A stretch of 42,197 nt of DNA from Candidatus Electryonea clarkiae. GTDB lineage: Bacteria; Electryoneota; Electryoneia; Electryoneales; Electryoneaceae. Numbering within the stretch: the first letter of the stretch is position 1; each line of letters opens with the position of its first letter. Both the position numbers and the translations under genes were made by a program. The stretch lies in assembly GCA_030765455.1 (NCBI GenBank), contig JAVCCM010000100.1:1-42197 (forward strand), given 5' to 3'. Under the pieces are notes generated by a model. That model made no database searches, was not told the origin of the DNA, and saw nothing but the letters and a program-made list of their open reading frames with translations. Below are positions 16,801-24,500 of the stretch, piece after piece.

Positions 16801-18135
16801 CTGGCGAAACGTTATGCTGAAAAGGGGCTTTATGATAAAGCTCTTAAACATGCTGAAACACTCCAAGCTACACATCGAGACGACATAGACCTTCAGAAAT
16901 TTATTGAATATCTTCATCAAAAAATGAATGATACAATCAGCTTGACTACAAACCCATCCCCTGTCGAAAATAACACTGAATCTCAAATGATTCCAGCACT
17001 TGAATCTTCCCCTGAAATTCAAAAACCGGTTCGTGCTCTGATATATTTTTTCAAAAACGTTCATATTCCCATATTGCTGCCCATCTGGAATGAAATGAAG
17101 CGTCAGGGTGGATTTGAGATCGCTTTCGCAATCCATCCCTATGATCGTAATATCCGAGCTGGAATGCTGCCGGAAGAAGAGGCGAAATTTCGCAAACTAC
17201 CGGTCACATTTGTCGATAATCCCGCCACCTGGAATGCGGATGTCGCCGTAATGGCTGACAATGTACCGCATCTTGTGCAGAATTGCGGAAAGATTGTCAA
17301 TGTCGGACATGGCTTGTTATCAAAAGGGCAATATTTCACCGACAGGGATATAGTCAATCGTGAAAACATGGAAGATTTGCTCTGTGTACCGGGCAGTTAT
17401 CATAGAGATAGATTATTGCAATGTGGTAAGATTTCAATTCCTGTGATAGCCACAGGTTTTCCAAAATCGGATTTCTTGTTCGATCCGGGTACTCCGGGAA
17501 GGGATGAGCTTGTTCGACAATCAGGACTTGATCCCCATAAAAAATTCATCCTGCATGCTCCTACATTTAACATGGAGCTTTCTGCAATTCCAATCCTATG
17601 GACACGGGTAGCTGAATTAGCTGATGAAAATAATATTTTATTAATAAAACTACATTCTTCAACTCTTCCTGAATTTAAACAGGTGTACCGTGAATTGGCA
17701 CAAAAACATAATAATGTTCTTTACGTTGATGATCCGGATTTAACACCTTATATGAAAATCGCCGACGTTATGCTATCAGATGTTTCATCAGCATATATGG
17801 AATTCATGGCGTTAGACAAGCCGGTAGTGCTTTTCAATAATCCTAATCAGAAATATTATGTGAACTATGATCCGAATGATATAGAATACGCCTGGCGTGA
17901 TGTTGGGATAACAGTGAATACCTTGGAAGAAACCAAAATTGCCATACGACGAAGCATTGCATTTCCGGGAGAATTCAGCGACATCCGAAGGAAATATGCT
18001 GATTTGCTTTTGGCAGATCGTAACGGGGGTGCTACAAAACGAGTAATTCAAGCAATTCGCGATTTATTAGACGGAAAACTCGAAATTAAAAAAAAGATTC
18101 ATGAATACAATAGTATTTTAGAAAGAAAGAAATAA
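13801..18135 (+). CDS. GT2 glycosyltransferase fused to two CDP-glycerol glycerophosphotransferase-like domains
   Basis: Giant multidomain protein of about 1445 residues; a GTG at 13795, two codons upstream, is an alternative start. Residues ~1-60 look TPR-like. Residues ~117-330 are a family-2 glycosyltransferase with VLTAHNHEKYIEEALRSV, NDNSTD and the metal-binding DADD at ~206-209. Residues ~424-765 and ~1077-1428 are two copies of a TagF/TagB-like CDP-glycerol transferase fold, each with NVGHGLLSKGQYFT, APTFN, IKLH and SDVSSA.ME. The segment between (~775-1045) has a weak glycosyltransferase-like part and a TPR-like helix pair. Such enzymes build poly(glycerol- or ribitol-phosphate) polymers or add phosphopolyols to glycans. 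It heads the plus-strand block. No membrane segment was seen, so it probably works at the cytoplasmic face. Confidence 0.85.
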   Translation: MDNQSKNDCENAIQFIKHGDLAGGLRCFDRILENDPLNIGVFLALRKVETKLNGEWKTQRDLFIANQITNSSGEERLKWIWRTGQFYDAPASMAAAWQYIMDNLFPQLPDTTGDRVVTIVLTAHNHEKYIEEALRSVIAQTETAWELIIVNDNSTDNTTGIIKNFVKKHSDYDIISLTLPGVGTSRARNAGAEQGSAPFIFFLDADDMIAADYTEKLLPVLTNDDTIGFAYPISLQKGKFNRTWSNHPFEIFELLIANRMPVNSLMRRKMFDQLSGFSPEMVGAYEDWDFWIMAVRAGWKGKLCPEAFFLYRKLVTSRNTFDADHAREVEAKKILIRRNAECYIPGADKRDDLLLPHPRIHQDLVNRDWVREHKEKMSKNILITDNQIAVPVAQTVNHISQDTGILETNTESRIVKKYSSERKLRVLISFMRNVHVPILQPIADLLREDSRVELGYFVFQGSSEERLFKNSGIPLFHKPQDFKPHVTFIADNFTEQVKGCGYIINVGHGLLSKGQYFTNSDFIHRENLEHLLLVPGPYHKNRMLESGKIFIPVEATGFPKLDKIFKSNLPGRNELLKQIGLDPSKKVVLYAPTFNIALSAIPILWMRIRELVDENTYLFIKLHGSTLGPFIEHHRKLADEHENIFYIEDNDLSPYLLLADVMVSDVSSASMEFILLDKPVVLFNNPNAPDYSNFDPDDIEWAWRDVGIQANDINELKEGVRRSLKNPGEFSEKRKRYSKELLISSDGLSSKRTIEKMWELVEADLQNAPRDNCKRTAIILKTNISDLQSHMPLIDQLSQAAGSEHDIFIYTDEETDNTAFLDNIVLVNSSNIAQLVKNFEYMVYIEENVKAGDRWIFRLVNHLRRNPTIDAVVPMISGQDNSLQSPSFILGNNEGNQPPEMIENIIPWSHLAELTDTKGIPSNIAGAVRNGGSAWNTLLEYIISNQGNPFTNAKIALDVLVCADKLHNEKQTKNLRVTANTNLNEQSGNRIENRINGRLRLAKRYAEKGLYDKALKHAETLQATHRDDIDLQKFIEYLHQKMNDTISLTTNPSPVENNTESQMIPALESSPEIQKPVRALIYFFKNVHIPILLPIWNEMKRQGGFEIAFAIHPYDRNIRAGMLPEEEAKFRKLPVTFVDNPATWNADVAVMADNVPHLVQNCGKIVNVGHGLLSKGQYFTDRDIVNRENMEDLLCVPGSYHRDRLLQCGKISIPVIATGFPKSDFLFDPGTPGRDELVRQSGLDPHKKFILHAPTFNMELSAIPILWTRVAELADENNILLIKLHSSTLPEFKQVYRELAQKHNNVLYVDDPDLTPYMKIADVMLSDVSSAYMEFMALDKPVVLFNNPNQKYYVNYDPNDIEYAWRDVGITVNTLEETKIAIRRSIAFPGEFSDIRRKYADLLLADRNGGATKRVIQAIRDLLDGKLEIKKKIHEYNSILERKK

Positions 18136-18142
18136 CAATTTT

Positions 18143-18292
18143 ATGATTGGTAAAGTAAACACCAGAATCGAATTTGTAGGCGGGAATGTGAAGACTTTAA
18201 ATATAACCCGTTATATCAACATAGAACACAATCAAGTTAGATTTCGCCATATTCTTAAAGAATCATTCACCATACCTGAGGAAAATAAATGA
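18143..18292 (+). CDS. Small hypothetical protein, 49 residues
   Basis: An ATG at 18143, seven bases after the stop of the large glycosyltransferase, opens a 49-codon frame (MIGKVNTRIEFVGGNVKTLN...) ending at a TGA that overlaps the ATG of the next gene (ATGA, 18289-18292). Tight packing on both sides and the stop-start overlap suggest a real, translationally coupled gene, but there is no obvious SD before it and I recognise no family. It could be a remnant of a longer gene. Confidence 0.35.
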   Translation: MIGKVNTRIEFVGGNVKTLNITRYINIEHNQVRFRHILKESFTIPEENK

Positions 18293-19311
18293 AGAAACGC
18301 CAAGTTTTGCCCCTAACTGAGGAAATTTTACGTTTAGGAGTATTTCGAGACAGTAATATCTTCCTTGTCGATGTCGGTGCCAGTGGAGGAATAGGTCATA
18401 GGTGGTTGAATTACGGGAATGAACTAATTGCGATAGGCTATGAGCCGGATATAGCAGAAGTAGAACGCTGCAACAAGTTATCTCCTTCTGCAAAAATTCG
18501 TTATGTCGATGCTTATGTTGGCAGTCCTTTTCAATCAAATTTAGTGGCACATTCGTTAGTCGTTCCGACGGGCAAGGATTTTACAAATTTCAATAACAAT
18601 ATTAATACATATTTTCGTTCAAGCGCTTGTTATACAGCTAGGTACAACCGAAAACGTAATGAGGCTCAAAACTCTAATCCGCCCCAGATGGCAACTCGTA
18701 GAGTATCGCTTGACACAGATCTTCAAGACACGCCTTACCCAGCTAATTTCATCAAAATAGATACTGATGGATATGACTACGATGTGCTTCTCGGCGCAAG
18801 GAATCTTCTTTCTCGCAATACACTCCTTGGTGTTGAGATCGAGTGCCAGTTCCACGGACCGGTATGTACCAATTCAAATATTTTCAGCAATATTGATCTT
18901 TTACTTCGCGAGAATGGATTCAGCCTCTTCGATATGGACCTGAAACGCTATAGCCGGAGTACTCTCCCACGATCTTTCTTATACAGGATTGCCGAGACAA
19001 CAGAAGGACAGCTCCTTTGGAGTCAAGCGCTCTATTTTCGCGATTACGGAGATCCCGATTATGAGAAAAAGTGGTCCCTTGAGCCGACAATTAAAGACGT
19101 ATTAAAACTTGCTACCATGCTCGAATCATATGGACTTGAGGATTGTGCAAGCGAGCTATTTCTAAAATATAGGGATAAGCTGGAAGGAACTGTCGATGTG
19201 GAGCATTGCTTAAACCTCTTAACGCCGTTAATGAATTACCAAAAAGTAACTTATCGAGAGTATGTCGACACCTTTGAAGAAAATCCGAATGTGTTTCTGA
19301 AGCCCAAATAG
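18289..19311 (+). CDS. FkbM-family methyltransferase
   Basis: Class I SAM-dependent methyltransferase of the FkbM type, 340 residues. SAM-binding motif I DVGASGG at ~28-34, acidic loop YEPD at ~51-54, and the family-typical KIDTDGYDYDVLLGA at ~156-170 followed by GVEIECQFHG. FkbM enzymes O-methylate sugars or other hydroxyls. The extra ~100 residues at the C-terminus are helical and not assigned. Start ATG at 18289 has a good SD (TGAGGAAA, 7 bases away) and overlaps the stop of the small upstream frame. It lies between glycosyltransferase and sulfotransferase genes, which suggests glycan methylation. The specific acceptor is unknown. Confidence 0.85.
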   Translation: MKKRQVLPLTEEILRLGVFRDSNIFLVDVGASGGIGHRWLNYGNELIAIGYEPDIAEVERCNKLSPSAKIRYVDAYVGSPFQSNLVAHSLVVPTGKDFTNFNNNINTYFRSSACYTARYNRKRNEAQNSNPPQMATRRVSLDTDLQDTPYPANFIKIDTDGYDYDVLLGARNLLSRNTLLGVEIECQFHGPVCTNSNIFSNIDLLLRENGFSLFDMDLKRYSRSTLPRSFLYRIAETTEGQLLWSQALYFRDYGDPDYEKKWSLEPTIKDVLKLATMLESYGLEDCASELFLKYRDKLEGTVDVEHCLNLLTPLMNYQKVTYREYVDTFEENPNVFLKPK

Positions 19312-19455
19312 CAATATTCGTTATTCCGCAGAAATGTTTTCCATCATTGAACTTATGATGCAAAGTTTTAACTAATAAAGCTGTACTCTTCAATTTAGGT
19401 ACGGCCGAGTTGAGAATTATTAAACAAAAACTTGATCCGGAAAAGAAGAAATATC

Positions 19456-20352
19456 ATGATTACCATTGTGTCTGAAGAAAAGTTGAAAGCTACCCAGGCA
19501 AGCAGTCAGGCAGCGACTAAATGCGCATTTATCGGTGGCAGCGGAAGAAGCGGCACTTCAATATTGGCGCACATTTTCGCTAATCATCCTGACGTATTGT
19601 ATTTTGCTGAACCAAGATTTCTCATTGATCGAGGAGGAGTGAGTGATCTGGTTCAAGGCAGAATACCTCTGAATGAATTTTTATTAAACATGATGAATAC
19701 ATTCAATCAAAAGCTGCAAGCCAGTCTGAAAATATCCAGAATCGAACATCCGGAAGAAATATATTCAAGCAACGTTATGCAATCATTGATTCGCGAATCT
19801 TTTAACGGAACCGGGAACATCAATGGTTCATTAAACAAATTCCTTAACAGGCTGTTCCAGCATGGAGTAGAAGCATGCAACAAAAAGTACTGGCTGGAAA
19901 AAACACCTCATACCGTAACTATAGTTGACGTGTTGCATACAATATTTTCTGAGATGAAATATATACACATCATCCGGGAACCAAAAGATGTTGCCTGTTC
20001 AATGTTCAGGAAAAACTGGGGACCGAATAACAGCAGCGAATTCGTTCCTTACTATCATCAGATCATGAATGCCGCCATGAAGGCTAAAAATCAGGTTCAG
20101 CAGGAAAATTACTGCGTTGTAAGTCTGGAAAATCTAATGATACGTCCTCGTGAAATAATGCGTTATCTATTTGACTTTGCACAGTTTCCAACATCAGATG
20201 ATCAAATAAATACTTGGACAATGAATTTAGATCCGGAGAAGGCTCATATTGATCGATGGAAGAAAGAACTTGACCCCAAATCAATACAGTTGATCGAGGA
20301 CGGCTGCGTTGATAATTACGAGTATTGGAAATCGGAAGAAATGCAAATCTAA
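19456..20352 (+). CDS. PAPS-dependent sulfotransferase family protein
   Basis: 298 residues from the ATG at 19456, preceded by a purine-rich GGAAAAGAAGAA; an in-frame TTG at 19432 is less likely. The 5'-phosphosulfate loop GGSGRSGTSIL is at ~27-37 and the 3'-phosphate-binding motif IIREPKDVACSMFRKNW at ~171-187; EKTPH (~148-152) is also typical. These enzymes transfer sulfate from PAPS to hydroxyls of sugars, lipids or tyrosines. No signal peptide or anchor is seen, so it should be cytoplasmic. It follows the FkbM gene on the same strand and precedes a broken, unrelated-subfamily sulfotransferase. Sulfation of the glycan made by the cluster is the likely role, by context only. Confidence 0.82.
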   Translation: MITIVSEEKLKATQASSQAATKCAFIGGSGRSGTSILAHIFANHPDVLYFAEPRFLIDRGGVSDLVQGRIPLNEFLLNMMNTFNQKLQASLKISRIEHPEEIYSSNVMQSLIRESFNGTGNINGSLNKFLNRLFQHGVEACNKKYWLEKTPHTVTIVDVLHTIFSEMKYIHIIREPKDVACSMFRKNWGPNNSSEFVPYYHQIMNAAMKAKNQVQQENYCVVSLENLMIRPREIMRYLFDFAQFPTSDDQINTWTMNLDPEKAHIDRWKKELDPKSIQLIEDGCVDNYEYWKSEEMQI

Positions 20353-20409
20353 CTCATTAATTTATTAATACAAGCGTTATGTTTACAGTTTTCAAATAGA
20401 GAGGATTAA

Positions 20410-20846
20410 GTGATTTCAAGAAACAATGAGAACAACAACTCTTTTATACTTATGTTCATGCATATTCCCAAGACAGCAGGAACAACTTTCAGGTCTATTC
20501 TGAATGAAATATATGCTCCTGAAGATTCTTTCAAGTACGACGGAAATAACAGGAAAGCATCAGAAGAACGATTCATGGATTTACCGAGAGATTTGATGAA
20601 TCTATCATTTATTTCAAATCGCTCCTGAGTTGGCAGACACCGGCATATAAGAGGAAAAATGTAACTAAAGTTCGGATTAAGAAAGATGAACTTCCGCAAA
20701 AAACACTTCGAATTATTGAAGAATATAACCAGTTGGATATCGAACTTTATAAAGAAGCGATGAAATCATTTGATGATAAGATGTTTAATCTGGATAATGA
20801 ATTCAGAAGTGAAGTAGAAGCATTTAAGTTGTTTAATGAAAATTGA
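20410..20846 (+). pseudogene. Sulfotransferase (family-2 type) with internal deletion and frameshift
   Basis: Starts with GTG at 20410 behind a good SD (GAGAGGAT). The first ~58 codons carry the P-loop FMHIPKTAGTTFRSIL. From about 20583 the homologous sequence continues in another frame: TERFDESIIYFKSLLSW, then KRKNVTKV and the C-terminal helix NQLDIELYKEAMKSF to the TGA at 20844. The region expected between, over 100 residues including the RDP 3'-phosphate motif, is absent. The original frame stops at 20626. The C-terminal part resembles the remnant on the opposite strand at 20932-21530 (TEYFDESLIILKHLFGW). Product cannot be functional as read. Confidence 0.75.
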
Positions 20847-20931
20847 TGCCAGTTGAAGTCTTCAAGTAGATAATCTGATATTATCAATGATCACCCGGAA
20901 GAAACTGACGAATTATTTACACCAACTTTAC

Positions 20932-21530
20932 CTATCTGCCCCCTCTCATTGATAAGCTTAAAGCTTTGAAATAGGCTATCTCTTTCCTGATATCGTCTGG
21001 GATTAAAGCGAGAAGGTTCTCAAAATCCTTTCTTGCCTTGCTATAGAGAGAAATATCAAACTTGTTTTTTCTATTGAAAAAATCTATTGAAGATTTGGAT
21101 GGCATGATGGATTTCTGATATTTACCTATATTTTTCCTTTGGTAATATGGGGTTTTCCATCCGAACAGGTGCTTAAGAATAATAAGACTTTCGTCAAAAT
21201 ATTCAGTTATTCCAACGAATGAAAAATGTTTTTCAAACCTGGCAATAGCTTGCTTCAAAGTATTTTCGCTTTGTTCAGATATTTCCTCGTCAAATGAGTG
21301 GTTTATCCATAAAAGTTGACTCTTCCCCTGAACGTCATATTCCGCAACAAATTTATCCAGTGTCAAACCTTCATTTTCATACAGGGGACGAATATCCGGT
21401 CTTCCCATATTGTGATAATATTCTGAAATATAACGTCTCTTGAAAATATTGCATCATGTGTCATTCTTGCCTGGGTGACGTGCTCCTCGCGATTCTTGAC
21501 AAGTAACGGGTGAATGACATCGTTTATCAT
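20932..21530 (-). pseudogene. Sulfotransferase (family-2 type) C-terminal remnant with apparent frameshift
   Basis: Residues encoded from 21408 down to 20932 (158 codons from the internal ATG) form the C-terminal half of a family-2 sulfotransferase: GRPDIRPLYENEGLTLDKF, FVGITEYFDESLIILKHLFGW and NKFDISLYSKA. Upstream the frame reads YISEYYHN and then hits a stop. A different frame starts at ATG 21530 with a good SD (CGGAG, 5 bases away), reads MINDVIHPLLVKNREEHV...IFSRD and ends at 21363. Joining the frames near 21440 would give an RD...RYISEYY stretch like the RDPV.R 3'-phosphate motif, so a small frameshifting deletion there is likely. The P-loop is missing. It sits 12 bases after the radical SAM fusion gene. 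Confidence 0.6.
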
Positions 21531-21542
21531 TTGAACTCCGAA

Positions 21543-24500
21543 TTATAGCTTTTTGCTGCGCCAGACATAAACGCCATCACCGGTTGAACGGAACAGCTTT
21601 GCTATTCCTGGTATCCTGGTTGTGCTGTTTTGTGGCAGTTCCACAACCAGTTCATGGGTTGGTGATAAAATTCGCTTCAGTTCCTCTTCAATCTCGATGC
21701 TGTGTGTACCGATAACAAAGTGTTCAATAGTATTTTCTTCCAACGCCTTTCGGGCTCCTTTCAGAGCTTCCAGCTCCTGTCCCTGTACGTCCATATGTAC
21801 AAGGTGCAGATGATCAAAACCATGAGCATCCATCAATTGGTCAATAGTAAAGGTGTAAACCTCAATAGTACCCTCTTTCGAACTGATTGATTGACCCATC
21901 CAGTCAGCAGGATCCCCTAAAGATATAAACCGGGCTGTTCCGGGTTTCGATGCGATTGCTCCATGAACCACTACTGCAGGAACATTCTGCTGATAAAGAT
22001 GTTCACTCGACCAACGAAAATGGGTTGGTTCTCCCTCAAGTGCGAGGACACGGCAGGAAGTGGGAGACGGGTTTGTGAACCCGAACCGGACCGCACCGGC
22101 AAGTGTCAGACACCAGGGCGCCCGTCCACTGCCAAGTTCGAACATGTTAATATGCTGAGGTGGATATGCTTCAAGAATAGAAAGGACCGAAAACAACTCC
22201 AACACGAATGGATCATATTCTTCCTGTTCAAATATTGTCCCGAATTGATCTTGCACGCGTCCTGAGAATGATTCTTCAAGCATGTAGAGACCAAACAAGC
22301 CTTTCTGCCAGCCTGTCTCAGCAGGGGGAGGGACATCTTCACTGATAACCGGTATATTCTCGCGAAGCTGAAATTTCTGCTTTCTGGTAGCTACCGGTTT
22401 GATGCTTTCAAGAATCTGTTCGAGTTGCTCATCAAGTTCTTCTATTCCAAATGACGTTAAGTTCAGGGGGAACCGCATCAATTCCAACACCTGGCATTCC
22501 GATTCCGGTTTTCCAAGATGTTCGGACAATGCCGGCAGTATTTTCTTCCCATTTCTTCTCAGGTAGCTGGTTTCGTAATTCATGTCACCTGTTACCTTCA
22601 ATCCAGGGAATCCCGTTAGTTGGCTTGTAAAGGATTCGGGTGATGATGTCAAAACGTTTTGTTCTTCATAGTAACGAAGGTATTCTCGTCCCTCATTTGA
22701 ATCACTGAAGTATAGCTCCCTGTGATTATCAGCAGATGAGATACGATCAATATTACTTTTTGAACCGTTTGCCAGTGCAGGCAGGATATTCCTGATATCG
22801 CGGCTTTGGGGAGAATTCAAAACAATTGTCTGGTTAAAAGATGCATCCTGCAATACAACTTCGATACCAATACCCGAAGGAAGAGCTACCAGGGTTACAA
22901 CATGAGTTGATGCTCCCGGGATCCCATAGTTGTATGTTGCTGCCCTGAAGCCAAATAGTTCGTACAGTTTTTTCAGGAAAATGGATGCTCCGCCACAGAG
23001 TGTTCCGATTTCGCGTGAATCAAAGAGAAACTGGAGCTGTTCAACTGCCAGCTTGCTTAAATCACCGCCAGCATATATTTTTGCATTCAGACCGTCATTA
23101 CTCCAGATAATAGTCTGGTTCGCATATTCACGCAGTTTTGTGACAACCTGGTAATATTTCTGCTGCTTCATTAACTCTATCAGGTCCGGCACTCTCTCTA
23201 CGATATGCTGTCGCAGAGAATCCGCTGTTTGCATGGACAATGTTTCTTGCAATGATCCTGGTTTATCGGCAGCCGGTTTTGGTGTAACACTTCGGGTCTT
23301 GCCCATATCCTTCGATTCCCCGAACGTTAAGTGCAAACTGTCACTCGGCGAGTTGTATTCCTTTTGCAACTCGTCCCGTTCTTTTGTTATAAACAGGTTC
23401 TTATCGTACCAGCCTATACATCCCTCGCAGCCTTCATGTACTGTTTCCTGTACCATACGCCTGCGGTATTCCATGTATTCATCGCTATACCATATCTCGA
23501 GGAAAGGAGTCTCTTTTGCGTAGCCGGCTATCCATGTGTTTTTCAAGATATACCAGCATGGGATAACCTCACTGCCGGAACCGATATGGCACATCAGTTC
23601 ATTCGGACACCAGCCCGGCTTGCGACGTTTGTCCTCGAGTTCACCGTTCTTGTTCAACTTATGATAACTGAATGGATGATCCTCAAGAACGTATTCATTT
23701 ATCATGTGGTTACGGAATTCGTCGTTAGAGAATGGCCAGATCAGGATGGGTTTAACGGATGCCAGATCAACATTGAGCATCGCCGCTGCTGTGTAAAAAT
23801 CGTCCATCTGATTGGAATTCTTCTTGCTGACCACCATTTGCAGGTTGATGAGCGGCAATTTTTGATTGCGTTCTCCACGCTTCCTGACAATTCGCTGGAC
23901 ATTTTCCACCAGTTGCTCAAAGTTGCCCCTTACTCGAATTTCTTCGTAGGTTTCCTTGTCAACCCCATCCATTGCAATAAGCATGCGTGATGGCGGAGCA
24001 TCGAGAACTTTTTCTGCGCGTTTATCATTCAGAAGCTGAGCATTACTTGTTAACGTAATATATCCCCCTGTCTGATTGACAAGATTTAGCATGGGGTAGA
24101 TTTCCTTGTTCATCAGGGGCTCCCCACCGGTAAATTCAGTATCAATGGTAAAGGGTTCCATGTAATGCCAGATCTTCTGGAAATCTTCGAAACGCAATCT
24201 GCTGTCACAGCGAAACTTTCGCAGGTTTTCCAAGTCACAGAATTCACATCTTAAGACACAGTGAGCAGTTACTTCGTAATTGATTTTTCGGGGAAGATCA
24301 AATCTATGTTGTGCGACAACCTTTGCCATGCTTCTTGCAAGGAAAGCCTTGTTACAGTTTTTAAGTTTATCCGCAGCCTCCAATAGTTGGCTTTTCATAT
24401 CAGGATTTGCCTGGATTACTTCTTCAGGAGTTTTCCATTTTGAAATGAATACCAGCAGTTCTTCGCGTACCTGATCTCCGTTCATTTTCCGAAATCGTTC

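Noticed and set aside
22106..23990. Long plus-strand frames opposite the radical SAM fusion gene
   Set aside because: They lie antisense to a strongly supported coding region and have no signature of their own.
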